Shown one piece after another: positions 15,149 through 29,112 of a DNA stretch of 64,000 nt. The notes under the pieces were generated by a model. The model made no database searches. It saw nothing but the letters and a program-made list of their open reading frames with translations, and had not been told where the DNA came from. A program made the position numbers and the translations under genes. This DNA comes from Streptosporangium becharense (lineage in GTDB: Bacteria > Actinomycetota > Actinomycetes > Streptosporangiales > Streptosporangiaceae): the NCBI RefSeq assembly GCF_014204985.1, contig NZ_JACHMP010000001.1:2480001-2544000 (forward strand), given 5' to 3'. Numbering within the stretch: position 1 is the stretch's first letter; every line of letters begins with the position of its first letter.

Positions 15149-15562
15149 TCAGGCCACGTCGAGATAGGCGCTCGGGGGGGCCGACTCCAGCCAGGCCACG
15201 AACCCGGTCAGCGCCCGGTACCCCATGGCGAGCTCGAAGGCGCTGTCACCGTTGCGGACCTCCAGCGCGGTCACGCCCTCCAGGAACCCGTAGAACTCGC
15301 CGGGCCCGATCCGGCGACGGCTGGAAATGACAAGGCCGCGCCTCACGATGACGTGGCGCGGCCTTGGCAGCAGACCTATGAGCGGAATCCAGTTGAGATG
15401 ACCGTCGGCGTAGCGGGCCGCCCCGACCCGCCAGCCTCGTCCGCCCGGCAGGGGACGCAGGCAACACAGCACCGACCCCCGGGATCGGGTCAGGAAGAGC
15501 ACACGGAACGCCAGGAGGGCGACGAGCAGCCCCACCACGATGAGTACGTCCAGCACCACCAT
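15149..15562 (-). CDS. DUF2550 family membrane-anchored protein
   Basis: 137 aa. One N-terminal membrane helix (residues 3-22, VVLDVLIVVGLLVALLAF) is followed by a small cytoplasmic domain rich in Arg and aromatic residues, with WRVGAARY and RRRIGPGEFYGFLEGVT. Family members are found in actinobacteria directly after atpC, as here, with 41 bp between the genes. The function is not known. The position suggests a role linked to the membrane or the ATP synthase, but no mechanism can be read from the sequence. It is probably the last gene of the atp operon. Confidence 0.82.
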   Translation of the reverse strand: MVVLDVLIVVGLLVALLAFRVLFLTRSRGSVLCCLRPLPGGRGWRVGAARYADGHLNWIPLIGLLPRPRHVIVRRGLVISSRRRIGPGEFYGFLEGVTALEVRNGDSAFELAMGYRALTGFVAWLESAPPSAYLDVA

Positions 15563-15603
15563 GTCCGCCCGCCCCCAAGAAACCCGACGCCGAGAAGCAG
15601 AAC

Positions 15604-16008
15604 TTACCTGACTTCCTCGCCGGCCGCGCGCAGCCGGGCCCGGGCCCGGGCCCGCTTGGCCGCGTCCGCCTCTTCCTGACCGGCCTCGACCGAGGCCTGG
15701 GCCCGGTCGAGCGCGCTCTTGGCCCGCGGGATGTCGACCTCGGAACCCAGCTCGGCCAGCTCGGCCAGGATGGACACCTCGTCGTTGGCCACCGACAGGA
15801 AGCCTCCGTGGACGGCGGCGACGAGGTCGGCCTCGCCGTTGCCGCGCTTGACCGTCAGCAGCCCGCCCTCGACCAGAACACCGATCACCGGCGCGTGCTT
15901 CGGCATGATACCGATCTCGCCGTCGACGGTCTTGGCAATCACCATGTCGGCCTCGCCGGACCAGATCTCACGTTCCGGGGAGACGACGCCTACTCGCAGC
16001 TTCGCCAC
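15604..16008 (-). CDS. atpC: F1Fo ATP synthase epsilon subunit
   Basis: 134 aa. The N-terminal beta-sandwich (LRVGVVSPEREIWSGEADMV, GEIGIMPKHAPVI) and a short C-terminal helical hairpin rich in Ala and Arg are typical of actinobacterial epsilon, which links rotor and c-ring and inhibits hydrolysis. The GTG at 16008 is preceded by GGAGAGAAA. It is the last structural gene of the atp operon, 65 bp after atpD. Confidence 0.96.
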   Translation of the reverse strand: MAKLRVGVVSPEREIWSGEADMVIAKTVDGEIGIMPKHAPVIGVLVEGGLLTVKRGNGEADLVAAVHGGFLSVANDEVSILAELAELGSEVDIPRAKSALDRAQASVEAGQEEADAAKRARARARLRAAGEEVR

Positions 16009-16073
16009 TTTCTCTCCAGTTCCTTGTCGAACCAGGTGCCGGTGCGGCAGGGCCGCACCGGCACCGAAGGTGA

Positions 16074-18402
<2,329 letters not shown>

Positions 18403-18405
18403 CGG

Positions 18406-20055
18406 CTACTTCTTCTCGGACGCGCGGACTTGCTTCGTGATCTTCTCCTGGCCGACCGACTCGGCGCCGAGCGCGGCGACCGGCTCGTCACGGACGAGCA
18501 GCTCACCGGCGGAGGTCTCGAAGCTCTTCTTGAACTCGGTGATGGCGTCCTTGAGCGCGGTGACCGTGTCGCCCGACAGGTCCTTCGTCTCGCGGATGCC
18601 GTCGAGGATGCCCTTGTGGTCGCGGCCGATGTAGTCGAGGAACTCCGTCTCGAAGCGGCGGATGTCCTCGACCGGGACGTCGTCGAGCTCACCGGTCGTG
18701 CCGGCCCAGATCGAGACGACCTCCTTCTCCACCGGGAAGGGGCTGTACTGCGGCTGCTTGAGCAGCTCGACCAGGCGCTGGCCACGCTCCAGCTGCGCCT
18801 TGGACGCCGCGTCCAGGTCGGAGGCGAAGGAGGCGAACGCCTCCAGGTCGCGGTACTGGGAGAGGGCGAGACGCAGCGTGCCGGCGACCTTCTTCATCGC
18901 CTTGGTCTGCGCCGAGCCACCGACTCGGGAGACCGACACACCGACGTTGATCGCGGGGCGGACACCGGCGTTGAACAGGTCGGTCTCGAGGAAGACCTGG
19001 CCGTCGGTGATGGAGATGACGTTGGTCGGGATGAACGCCGACACGTCGTTGCCCTTGGTCTCGATGACCGGGAGACCCGTCATCGAACCGCCGCCCATGT
19101 CGTTGGAGAGCTTGGCGCAGCGCTCCAGGAGACGGGAGTGCAGGTAGAAGACGTCGCCGGGGTAGGCCTCACGGCCCGGCGGGCGGCGCAGCAGCAGGGA
19201 GACGGCGCGGTAGGCGTCGGCCTGCTTGGTCAGGTCGTCGAAGACGATGAGGACGTGCTTGCCCTGGTACATCCAGTGCTGGCCGATGGCCGAACCGGTG
19301 TAAGGAGCCAGGTACTTGTAACCGGCCGGGTCGGAGGCCGGGGCGGCGACGATGGTGGTGTACTCCATCGCGCCCGCCTCCTCCAGGCGGGCCCTGACCT
19401 GGGCGATCGTGGAACCCTTCTGGCCGACCGCGACGTAGACGCAGCGGACCTGCCGGTTGGGGTCGCCGGAGAGCCAGTTCTCCCGCTGGTTGAGGATCGT
19501 GTCGACGGCGATCGCGGTCTTGCCGGTGCCGCGGTCGCCGATGATCAGCTGACGCTGGCCCCGGCCGATCGCGGTCATGGCGTCGATCGCCTTGATGCCG
19601 GTGGCGAGAGGCTCCTTCACCGGCTGACGCTGGACCACCGAGGGGGCCTGGAGCTCCAGGGCCCGCAGCCCCTCGGCCTCGATGGCACCCTTGCCGTCCA
19701 GCGGGACGCCCAGCGGGTCGACCACGCGGCCGAGGAAGTTGTCGCCGACCGGAACGGAGAGGACCTCGCCCGTCCGGCGGACCGACTGGCCCTCCTCGAT
19801 CTTGCTGAAGTCGCCCAGGATAACGACACCGATCTCCCGGACGTCCAGGTTCAGTGCCAGGCCACGCGTGCCGTCCTCGAACTCAAGCAGCTCGTTCGCC
19901 ATCGCCGAGGGAAGGCCGGAGACATGGGCGATGCCGTCGCCGCAGTCGACGACGGTCCCGATCTCCTCACGCGCGGCGCCTTCCGGCTCGTACGCCTGGA
20001 CGAAGCGCTCAAGGGCGTCCCGGATCTCATCCGGCCGGATCGTAAGCTCCGCCAT
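18406..20055 (-). CDS. atpA: F1Fo ATP synthase alpha subunit
   Basis: 549 aa. Non-catalytic nucleotide-binding subunit, with P-loop [14 protein letters not shown] near residue 170 and the alpha signature in [14 protein letters not shown]. The length is slightly greater than the E. coli protein because of a short C-terminal extension rich in Glu and Lys. It follows atpH by 23 bp and precedes atpG by 3 bp. Confidence 0.98.
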   Translation of the reverse strand: MAELTIRPDEIRDALERFVQAYEPEGAAREEIGTVVDCGDGIAHVSGLPSAMANELLEFEDGTRGLALNLDVREIGVVILGDFSKIEEGQSVRRTGEVLSVPVGDNFLGRVVDPLGVPLDGKGAIEAEGLRALELQAPSVVQRQPVKEPLATGIKAIDAMTAIGRGQRQLIIGDRGTGKTAIAVDTILNQRENWLSGDPNRQVRCVYVAVGQKGSTIAQVRARLEEAGAMEYTTIVAAPASDPAGYKYLAPYTGSAIGQHWMYQGKHVLIVFDDLTKQADAYRAVSLLLRRPPGREAYPGDVFYLHSRLLERCAKLSNDMGGGSMTGLPVIETKGNDVSAFIPTNVISITDGQVFLETDLFNAGVRPAINVGVSVSRVGGSAQTKAMKKVAGTLRLALSQYRDLEAFASFASDLDAASKAQLERGQRLVELLKQPQYSPFPVEKEVVSIWAGTTGELDDVPVEDIRRFETEFLDYIGRDHKGILDGIRETKDLSGDTVTALKDAITEFKKSFETSAGELLVRDEPVAALGAESVGQEKITKQVRASEKK

Positions 20056-20078
20056 CTCTCTTCAGTCTCCCTATTCGC

Positions 20079-21448
<1,370 letters not shown>

Positions 21449-21464
21449 TCAGGGGTGTTTTCGA

Positions 21465-22542
<1,078 letters not shown>

Positions 22543-22609
22543 GCGGCGTTCCCTTCAACGTGGTAATGGATCAAGACTGCTTCCTCAGCGAAGCGACCGC
22601 CGCGCGAGG

Positions 22610-22825
22610 TCAGCGACCGTATTTCCGGTAGACCAGGTAGATGGCGAGAACGACACCGATGATCACTCCGATCGGTGTGAACGCGGCCACGCCGGTCCAA
22701 CGGCTCAGCAACCAGCCGCCCCCGCCGTACAGGATGATCCCGGAGAGGATGTAGCTGGGAATCGACCATGCGGCGTTGGCGAAGTCGCGGCCATCGTCTT
22801 CGGGCCTGCGTTCTTGTTCGCTCAT
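22610..22825 (-). CDS. AtpZ/AtpI-like small membrane protein
   Basis: 71 aa from the ATG at 22825; an ATG nine bases earlier is possible. Two membrane helices (about residues 21-40 and 47-66) end in YRKYGR, like the AtpZ/putative F0F1-ATPase subunit family that accompanies atp operons and is thought to help assembly or magnesium transport. A TATTGT box at 22836-22841 would start a transcript only a few bases before the ATG, giving the core atp genes a possible internal promoter. Confidence 0.8.
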   Translation of the reverse strand: MSEQERRPEDDGRDFANAAWSIPSYILSGIILYGGGGWLLSRWTGVAAFTPIGVIIGVVLAIYLVYRKYGR

Positions 22826-22835
22826 TGCGGGCATG

Positions 22836-22841
22836 ACAATA
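22836..22841 (-). promoter_or_regulatory. Possible internal -10 box within the atp operon
   Basis: TATTGT on the minus strand lies ten bases before the ATG at 22825. If used, the RNA would have a leader of about four bases. The site sits in the 70-base gap between the two small membrane-protein genes. Confidence 0.35.
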
Positions 22842-22895
22842 GCAGTCGGGGCGATGACTAGTCATATCAGGCCTCGCTGGACGTCATGATACGCC

Positions 22896-23321
22896 TCATC
22901 GGGTGTCACCCCGCCCGGGAACCGCGGCCCCCGGATCGACGTAGAGCATCTTCGTCTTCACGAAGCCCCGCATCTCGCCGGCCGTCCAGACGACGGTGCA
23001 GATGATCGCCGACCAGCCGAAGGCCCGCGGCTCGAAGGCGGTGGCGTCCTCGAACGCCTTGAGGAGCGCCATGATGACCAGGACCTTCACCGCGTAGGTG
23101 ACGATCGCGGCGACCATCATCATCGCGGGGGAGATCCGGCTGGCGTAGGAGACCGCCACCAGGCCGACGGTGAAGAAGGCCACGACCACCAGCAGGCCGA
23201 TCACGGCACCCAGCGCTCCCGTACCCCCCGAGAGCAGGGTCGCCGCGAGGATGACGGCCGCGCCCGCGACGGCGGTGGGCACCACTGCCCCTTTCAGCAC
23301 ACGCACGTCATTGGCCTGCAT
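22896..23321 (-). CDS. atpI: ATP synthase protein I-like membrane protein
   Basis: 141 aa with four membrane helices (from about residues 12, 36, 67 and 101). The ATG at 23321 is preceded by GGAG at the right distance; the ORF can begin five codons earlier but without such a site. Position at the head of the atp operon and the four-helix layout match AtpI, which helps assemble the c-ring. The C-terminal RGFVKTKMLYVDPG is conserved in actinobacterial members. The upstream 150 bp, A/T-richer than the surroundings, must contain the operon promoter. Confidence 0.8.
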   Translation of the reverse strand: MQANDVRVLKGAVVPTAVAGAAVILAATLLSGGTGALGAVIGLLVVVAFFTVGLVAVSYASRISPAMMMVAAIVTYAVKVLVIMALLKAFEDATAFEPRAFGWSAIICTVVWTAGEMRGFVKTKMLYVDPGAAVPGRGDTR

Positions 23322-23473
23322 CGGCACTCCAAGCAACTGTTGTCAAACGAGCGATTGCTACCTTGCAGGTCGCAGTCGACCGGCCACCTGCTAGTGAAAG
23401 CTATCACAAGCCCAAGGAAGAGTGCCTTTACCTGCCGTTTCAAGTAAACGATCAAGAGGTGACCGGGGAGTGT

Positions 23474-25375
23474 TCAGATCGGCGTCTCAGGGTTCGAGAA
23501 GCCCGGGCGTGGCGCGCTGAGTGACAGGTCGGGCAGCCCCGAGACCTTGGTCGCGTCATCACCGACGACCGGGCGGGCGGCAGGGTCCTCCGGTGGGTAC
23601 GGATGCGGGCGGACCTGCGGCGGGCCGTCCGCGGGACGGTCCCGGCGATCGGGTCTCGCCTGGTCGGCGGGCCGGTCGGGCACCGGGCGGTCGGCGGGAG
23701 GAAGGCCGGAAGCCGGACGGCCGGAGGCGGCGCGGTCGGCGGCAGGCCACCCGGCGGCGGTGCGGTCGGCGGGCGGCCAGTCGGAAGCCGGGCGGTCGGC
23801 GGGAGAACGGCCGCCGGCGGGACGGCTGGCGGGAGGACGACCGGAAGCCGGGCGGTCGGCGGGAGGCCAGTCGGGAGCCGGGCGGTCGACCGGGCGGTTG
23901 GGGGCGGGCCGGTCCGCGGGCCGCTCGAAGATGGAACGGCCGCCGACCGGAGGGCGACCGGCCGCCGAATGGTCGGCCGGAGGGCGACCGGCGACGAGAC
24001 GATCCGCGGGAGGGCGACCGGCGACGAGACGATCGGCCGGAGGACGGCCGGAACCGGGATGATCGGCACCGCCACCACCGGGAGCGGGCCGGCCGGGAGC
24101 CGGGCGAGCGCCGGCGGGGCCGCCCGGAGCCTCGCGGCCGAAGGAGGCCCGGTCGTCGGGGTGACCCGGAGCGGCCGGCTGCCGGGGGGCCTGGGACGGC
24201 GTCGTGGCCGCACTGGTGGCCGCGGTCGTGGCCGGGTCGGCGCCGGGCTCCCCGGCTCCGGCCACGCCGACGACGTCGCGACGCGCGCGCCAGCGGGGCA
24301 GCGCCATCATGACCAGGACGCCGACGGCCAGCAGCACGGTCAACGGGAACAGGATCAGCGGCACACCCTCGATGGACAACGCCACGACCGCGAAGGCGAA
24401 CAGGAACGTCCAGGCGTACATGATCAGGACGCTGCGGCGGTGCGAGTGGCCGATGTCGAGCAGGCGGTGGTGCAGGTGCCCGCGGTCGGGGGCGAACGGC
24501 GACAGGCCCTTGGACGTGCGCCGGATCACCGCCATGACCAGGTCGAGCAGCGGGAGCACCAGGATCGCGACCGGCACGAGCAGCGGCAGGATGACCGGGA
24601 AGCTGTTGATGCTGCTGGTCTCCAGCGGCGTCACCGTGATCATCGTGGAGGCGAGGACCAGACCGATCAGCATCGCCCCGGTGTCGCCCATGAAGATCTT
24701 CGCCGGATGGAAGTTGTGCGGCAGAAAGCCCAGGCAGACCCCGATGAGCACCGAGGTGATCGCCGCGGTGACGTTGATGCTGGTGTCCCCGAAGTCCCTC
24801 GACAGCGCGACGGAGTACGTCCACGTGGCCATGGCCGCGATGCCGACGATGCCGGCCGCCAGGCCGTCCAGACCGTCGACGAAGTTCACCGCGTTGATCA
24901 TGACGACCACGATCATGATCGTGATCAGTGCGCCGAGCGTGGGGTCGAGGACGACGGTCCCGCCCAGTGAGGAGGGCCACGGAAGCCAGGGCAGGCTGAC
25001 GCCGAAGGCCACGAGCACGCCTGCCGCGCCGACCTGGCCGGCCAGCTTGATGAGGGCGTCCATCCCCCACCAGTCGTCCAGGAAGCCCGTCACCGTGATG
25101 ATGCCGCCCGCGACGATGAGCGCGATCACCGTCTTGCCGTCGCCCTCCGCCGCCAGCTTGCCGCCCGCGTAGGGCAGCTTGCCCGCGATCAGCAGGCCCG
25201 CGACGAGCCCGCCGTACATCGCCAGCCCGCCGAGCCGGGGGGTCGGCGTGGTGTGCACGTCGCGGTCACGGACCTCGGGCATGGCACCGATACGGACGGC
25301 GAAAACACGGACCAGCGGGACCAGCAGATAGGTCGCCGCCGCCGCCACCAGTGCCATGAGTAGGTATTCGCGCAC
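23474..25375 (-). CDS. WecA/MraY-family sugar-1-phosphate transferase with long disordered tail
   Basis: 633 aa. Residues 1-365 are a polytopic membrane enzyme (about 11 helices) that moves a GlcNAc- or related sugar-1-phosphate onto undecaprenyl or decaprenyl phosphate. Motifs are complete: Asp100-Asp101 (FLDDWWG), NAVNFVDGLDGLAAG, NFHPAKIFMGDTGAM and the His-rich APDRGHLHHRLLDIGHSHRR. Residues 366-633 are unlike any enzyme domain: a cytoplasmic tail of Pro, Arg, Ala, Asp and Gly in degenerate 7-8-residue repeats such as ADRLVAGRPP and DRPASGRPP. It lies between glyA and the atp operon as in other actinobacteria; the tail is the unusual part. Confidence 0.9.
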   Translation of the reverse strand: MREYLLMALVAAAATYLLVPLVRVFAVRIGAMPEVRDRDVHTTPTPRLGGLAMYGGLVAGLLIAGKLPYAGGKLAAEGDGKTVIALIVAGGIITVTGFLDDWWGMDALIKLAGQVGAAGVLVAFGVSLPWLPWPSSLGGTVVLDPTLGALITIMIVVVMINAVNFVDGLDGLAAGIVGIAAMATWTYSVALSRDFGDTSINVTAAITSVLIGVCLGFLPHNFHPAKIFMGDTGAMLIGLVLASTMITVTPLETSSINSFPVILPLLVPVAILVLPLLDLVMAVIRRTSKGLSPFAPDRGHLHHRLLDIGHSHRRSVLIMYAWTFLFAFAVVALSIEGVPLILFPLTVLLAVGVLVMMALPRWRARRDVVGVAGAGEPGADPATTAATSAATTPSQAPRQPAAPGHPDDRASFGREAPGGPAGARPAPGRPAPGGGGADHPGSGRPPADRLVAGRPPADRLVAGRPPADHSAAGRPPVGGRSIFERPADRPAPNRPVDRPAPDWPPADRPASGRPPASRPAGGRSPADRPASDWPPADRTAAGWPAADRAASGRPASGLPPADRPVPDRPADQARPDRRDRPADGPPQVRPHPYPPEDPAARPVVGDDATKVSGLPDLSLSAPRPGFSNPETPI

Positions 25376-25432
25376 GGACCTAGTTTCGCGGATAGTCCGG
25401 CCGACTGTGACCGGAAATCAACACAGAACCGC

Positions 25433-26698
25433 TCATAGTTCGCTCGGATATATCCGGTGGGCCCGGGTGAGTTCCGCGACCCGCCGGCGGGTCTCCGGCA
25501 CCGCGTCGGGATCACGGATGACCTGTGCGGTCATCGACGCCACCTCCTTCATCTCCTCCGGCCCCATCCCCTGCGTCGTGACACAAGGGGTGCCGACCCT
25601 GATGCCGGAGGTCACCGTGGGGGGTTCGGGGTCGTACGGAATCGCGTTGCGGTTCAACGTGATCCCCGCGGCCTGGCACCGTTGCTCCGCCACCGCGCCG
25701 GAGACGCCGAGATCCCGCAGGTCGACCAGGACCAGGTGACTGTCGGTGCCGCCGGAGACCGGCCGCATGCCCTCCGCCGCCAGGGCGTCGGCCAGCACCC
25801 GGGCGTTGCTCACGACCCGCCGCGCGTACTCGGCGAACTCCGGCCGCAGCGCCTCGCCGAAGGCCACCGCCTTGGCCGCGACCGCGTTCATGAGCGGACC
25901 GCCCTGGACGAACGGGAAGACCGCCCGGTCGATCTTCGCCGCCAGCTCCGCCGTGCACATGATGCCGCCGCCCCGCGGACCGCGCAGCGCCTTGTGCGTG
26001 GTGAAGGTCACCACGTCGGCGTACGGCACCGCGGAGGGGATGGCCTTGCCCGCCATCAGACCCACGGTGTGCGCGACGTCGGCCATCAGCCAGGCACCGA
26101 CCTCGTCGGCGATGCCCCGGAACGCGGAGAAGTCGATCTCCCTGGGGTAGGCGGTGGCACCACATATGATCATCTTTGGCTCGTACCGCAGCGCCAGCTC
26201 CCTGACCTCGTCGTAGTCGATCAGTTCGGTGTCCCTGCGCACCCCGTAGGCGACGACGTCGAACCAGCGGCCGGAGAAGTTGACCCTGGAGCCGTGGGTG
26301 AGATGCCCGCCGTGCGACAGCGCCATCGCCAGCACGGTGTCGCCCGGCTGGAGCAGCGCCGCGTAGGCCGCCAAGTTGGCCGAGGCACCCGAGTGGGGCT
26401 GGACGTTGACATGGTCGGCGCCGAAAAGCCGCTTGGCCCGGTCGACGGCGATCCGCTCGGCCCGGTCGACGACCTCGCACCCCGCGTAGTAGCGCCTGCC
26501 GGGATAGCCCTCGGCGTACTTGTTGGTCAGCGTCGAGCCGAGCGCGGCGAGCACGGCGGGGGACGTGAAGCTCTCGCTCGCGATCAGCTGGATCCCGCCG
26601 CGGAGCCGGTCGAGCTCGTCGAGGAGCACACCCGCGATCTCGGGATCTTCGCTGCTGAGGAGACGGAAATCAGGCCCGTAGTACGGCTCTGTGCCCAT
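25433..26698 (-). CDS. glyA: Serine hydroxymethyltransferase
   Basis: 421 aa. A PLP enzyme interconverting serine and glycine with tetrahydrofolate, the main source of one-carbon units. [12 protein letters not shown], the PLP-binding Lys236 in [13 protein letters not shown], and [13 protein letters not shown] are present. The start is supported by AGGTG before the ATG. A TACAGT box and an inverted repeat lie in the 104 bases upstream, so it probably has its own promoter even though the gene before it points the same way. Confidence 0.96.
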   Translation of the reverse strand: MGTEPYYGPDFRLLSSEDPEIAGVLLDELDRLRGGIQLIASESFTSPAVLAALGSTLTNKYAEGYPGRRYYAGCEVVDRAERIAVDRAKRLFGADHVNVQPHSGASANLAAYAALLQPGDTVLAMALSHGGHLTHGSRVNFSGRWFDVVAYGVRRDTELIDYDEVRELALRYEPKMIICGATAYPREIDFSAFRGIADEVGAWLMADVAHTVGLMAGKAIPSAVPYADVVTFTTHKALRGPRGGGIMCTAELAAKIDRAVFPFVQGGPLMNAVAAKAVAFGEALRPEFAEYARRVVSNARVLADALAAEGMRPVSGGTDSHLVLVDLRDLGVSGAVAEQRCQAAGITLNRNAIPYDPEPPTVTSGIRVGTPCVTTQGMGPEEMKEVASMTAQVIRDPDAVPETRRRVAELTRAHRIYPSEL

Positions 26699-26729
26699 GG
26701 CTCACACCTCGGGATGACGACTCCACCCC

Positions 26730-26768
26730 ACTGTAAGCCCGGCCACATGGTTTCTCCCATGTAGGGCC
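26730..26768 (-). promoter_or_regulatory. glyA promoter with overlapping palindrome
   Basis: A minus-strand TACAGT box at 26730-26735 would give a leader of about 25 bases. Just upstream, 26741-26768 is an inverted repeat with the core ACATGG-N6-CCATGT, flanked by GGCC arms and a two-base bulge. It covers the -35 region of this promoter, a natural place for an operator. It could alternatively be a terminator of the upstream gene, whose stop is 35 bases away. Confidence 0.4.
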
Positions 26769-26802
26769 GCTCCGCTTCGGCGGGCGGGTCACGGGAAAGG
26801 CG

Positions 26803-27183
26803 TCAGGAGAACGCGTGCGGCGCCCCGGCGTTGGTCGGCACCCATCTCGGCGTGTCGGCCGCCTGGTCGCTGATCGAGGTGAGGATCGCCTGCCGGTACA
26901 GGCTGAGGCGGGTGCGCCATTCACCCATGTCCTCGACGTAGCGGCCGGAGACGGGGGCGTCCCAGACATCCTTGCTCTTGGCCAGGTGATATGCCCGATC
27001 GAGGCTGCCGGTCAGCCTGTCGAGCTCGGGCAGGACCTGCCGCCACGCCATGACCAGCCGCTGGTAGTCGGGGTTGAACTCCCACGCCGTGGCGGTGTCC
27101 GGCGACGGTATCCCGGCGGTCGCCGACGACGGCGGGGTCTCCCCGGGCTGCAACGGCTGCGGTGCGGGTGGGTCTGCGAACAT
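26803..27183 (-). CDS. Small helical protein coupled to the repeat protein
   Basis: 126 aa. I do not recognise the family. Residues 1-35 are Pro/Ala/Thr-rich, then a helical region (residues 36-105) with W at spaced positions (WEFNPDYQRLVMAWRQ, KSKDVWDAPVSGRYVEDMGEWRTRL). Length, helical content and W/G spacing recall WXG100/ESX-related proteins or their partners, but the exact WxG turn is not seen. The ATG shares a base with the stop of the upstream gene (TGATG), with a GTG one codon earlier as an alternative, so the two are translated together and probably act together. Confidence 0.65.
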   Translation of the reverse strand: MFADPPAPQPLQPGETPPSSATAGIPSPDTATAWEFNPDYQRLVMAWRQVLPELDRLTGSLDRAYHLAKSKDVWDAPVSGRYVEDMGEWRTRLSLYRQAILTSISDQAADTPRWVPTNAGAPHAFS

Positions 27184-29000
27184 CACGCTCTCCCTGCGCT
27201 CGCGGCGTCACCGGTACCCGGTGGCTGGACGGTCTGGTCGGTGGTGGGCCCGGCGGTGTCGAGCAGGGGGTGGTCGGGCCTGGCCGACGGCAGCGGCCCA
27301 TGCGGCTCCACCTGGCCGGGGCCTCCGGCGGTGCCGGACACGCCGTCGGCCGAGGGCGTGTCCAGCGGCGGGATGTCCTCGATGTTCTCGAGCAGTTCCC
27401 CCACCTCGGCCGCCGTGGGCGAGTCGAGCGGGATCTGCAGCACCTTCACCCCGTCGACCTCCACGATCCTCGCCTTGGAGGCACCGGTCTGGTCGATGTC
27501 GTCGGAGTGGTCCTTGCGCGGGGTGTCGTAGACGTCGCCGGTGCCGGCCGTGCCGCCCCCCTCCCGGGGGGAACGCTCATCCCCCTTGGCCCCGGTCTCC
27601 CCCTTCGCCTCCGGACCGGCCTGGGCATCCGGCCCCGTGCCATCCCCCGGACCCGGGCCACTCACCGGGGCATTCGACCCGGTGGCACCGTCCCGGAGCG
27701 ACCGCTCATCCCCCTTGGCCCCGGTCTCCCCCTTCGCCTCCGGACCGGCCTGGGCATCCGGCCCGGTGGCACCGTCCCGGAGCGACCGCTCGTCCCCCTT
27801 GGCCCCGGTCTCCCCCTTCGCCTCCGGACCGGCCTGGGCATCCGGCCCGGTGTCGCCCGCGTCCATGGATCTGTCGTTGACCTGGGCGATGTCCGGCTGT
27901 GTGACGTCGGGGTGCCGCCGGTCGCCCGCGGAGTCGTCGCCGAGCCCCGGAACCGCCGGCTTCAGATCCTCGGTCCTGGGGGTGTCCGGGCGGTCGCCGC
28001 TCTCCGGAAGGCCCTGGCTCCCACCGGCTCCGGGGGCCTCGGGGACCGGGCCGGGCCCCGGCGTCTGCCTCGACGGTGCGTCAACGGCCCCTCCACCGCC
28101 CTGAGCACGCTCATCAGGTTCCGGCAGAGACGGGCCGGGGACACTGTCCTGGGGCGGCTCCGGACGGCTCTCGTCGGACCTGGGCGCCTCGGGGAGCGGC
28201 TCGGGCTCCACGGCCCGCGGCTCGACGGGGTTCTCCGCGTCCGGCGAGCCCCCGGAGCCGGTTCCGTCACGTGGGGAGATCTCGTCCCCCTTCGAACCCG
28301 TCTCCGGCTTGGGTTCGACGACGCCCTCCGAACCGGCGCCCGGTTTGAGGATCTCTATGGGCCCGCCATTCGAGGAGGCATCCCCGTCTCCACCGCGCTG
28401 CCTGCCGGAACGCTCCTCGGACCCGGTCTCGCCGCCCTCACCGCGCTGCCTGCCGGAACGCTCCTCCGGCCTGGTCTCGTCGCCCTTCGCCCCGGTCTCC
28501 GGCTTACGCTCCTCACCCCCGGAACCGCCATTCGACCCCGCGTCGTCACCACCGCCGCGCTCCCCCCTGGCGTCGCGCGGGGTGGTGTCGGCCGGTTGGT
28601 CACCGGTCCGGGGCTTGTCGTCCGCCCCTGGGGACGCGGGGACGGGGTCGTCCGCCCCCGAACTCCTGACATCCCCGGGCTTCGCGGTCTCCGGGGTGGC
28701 CCCGTCGGATCCGGGCGCCTGCGCCAGGGGCCCCGCGGCCTTCGGTCCGCCGGCGGGGGCCCCGGTCTGCTGCTCGATCTTCTTCTCCAGCAGGTCGACC
28801 CGGGCCAGCACGTCACGGACCATCACGTCGCACGCGTCGGCGATCTGAGCTGGCCGGTGGGTGGACTGGGAGGACAGGCCGGCTCCGCTCATCACGCGGA
28901 CGACCTTGCCCTCGACGCTCCGCATCTGCTCCGCCGCCCGCTTCACCTCGGATAACAGGTCGCGAACCAGCTGGGGGTCCATTCCTTCGAACTTGCCCAT
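27183..29000 (-). CDS. Large low-complexity protein with WXG100-like helical head
   Basis: 605 aa; the ATG at 29000 follows GGGAGACC, and the upstream extension has none. Residues 1-80 are a helical head (LLSEVKRAAEQMRSVEGKV and DACDVMVRDVLARVDLLEKK) that looks like an ESX-type substrate helical hairpin. Residues 85-510 are Gly/Pro/Asp/Glu/Arg-rich, with three copies of a 20-residue unit GPEAKGETGAKGDERS. Residues 530-590 look folded again, with SKARIVEVDGVKVLQIPLD. It ends in another Pro-rich tail. No signal peptide is present. Together with the following gene it may be a type VII secretion substrate unit; this is inference. Confidence 0.65.
   Translation of the reverse strand: MGKFEGMDPQLVRDLLSEVKRAAEQMRSVEGKVVRVMSGAGLSSQSTHRPAQIADACDVMVRDVLARVDLLEKKIEQQTGAPAGGPKAAGPLAQAPGSDGATPETAKPGDVRSSGADDPVPASPGADDKPRTGDQPADTTPRDARGERGGGDDAGSNGGSGGEERKPETGAKGDETRPEERSGRQRGEGGETGSEERSGRQRGGDGDASSNGGPIEILKPGAGSEGVVEPKPETGSKGDEISPRDGTGSGGSPDAENPVEPRAVEPEPLPEAPRSDESRPEPPQDSVPGPSLPEPDERAQGGGGAVDAPSRQTPGPGPVPEAPGAGGSQGLPESGDRPDTPRTEDLKPAVPGLGDDSAGDRRHPDVTQPDIAQVNDRSMDAGDTGPDAQAGPEAKGETGAKGDERSLRDGATGPDAQAGPEAKGETGAKGDERSLRDGATGSNAPVSGPGPGDGTGPDAQAGPEAKGETGAKGDERSPREGGGTAGTGDVYDTPRKDHSDDIDQTGASKARIVEVDGVKVLQIPLDSPTAAEVGELLENIEDIPPLDTPSADGVSGTAGGPGQVEPHGPLPSARPDHPLLDTAGPTTDQTVQPPGTGDAASAGRA
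27574..27850. repeat. In-frame DNA repeats of the low-complexity protein
   Basis: A segment of about 62 bp occurs three times, starting at 27574, 27703 and 27787. The last two are 84 bp (28 codons) apart. Copies are almost identical, so the region is prone to length change by slippage without loss of frame. Confidence 0.85.
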
Positions 29001-29112
29001 GGAGGTCTCCCGGAAGTGTCGGCCCACCTCACGGTACCGGGGAGGCAGCCGCGCGTCACGGTGATAATCAGACGGTATGGATCATGTGGCCGTCTTGGAA
29101 CGGGAGGCCCGG

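Noticed and set aside
27574..27850. Possible CRISPR-like array
   Set aside because: The three repeats are longer than 60 bp, in frame within a coding region, and not separated by unique spacers of constant size.
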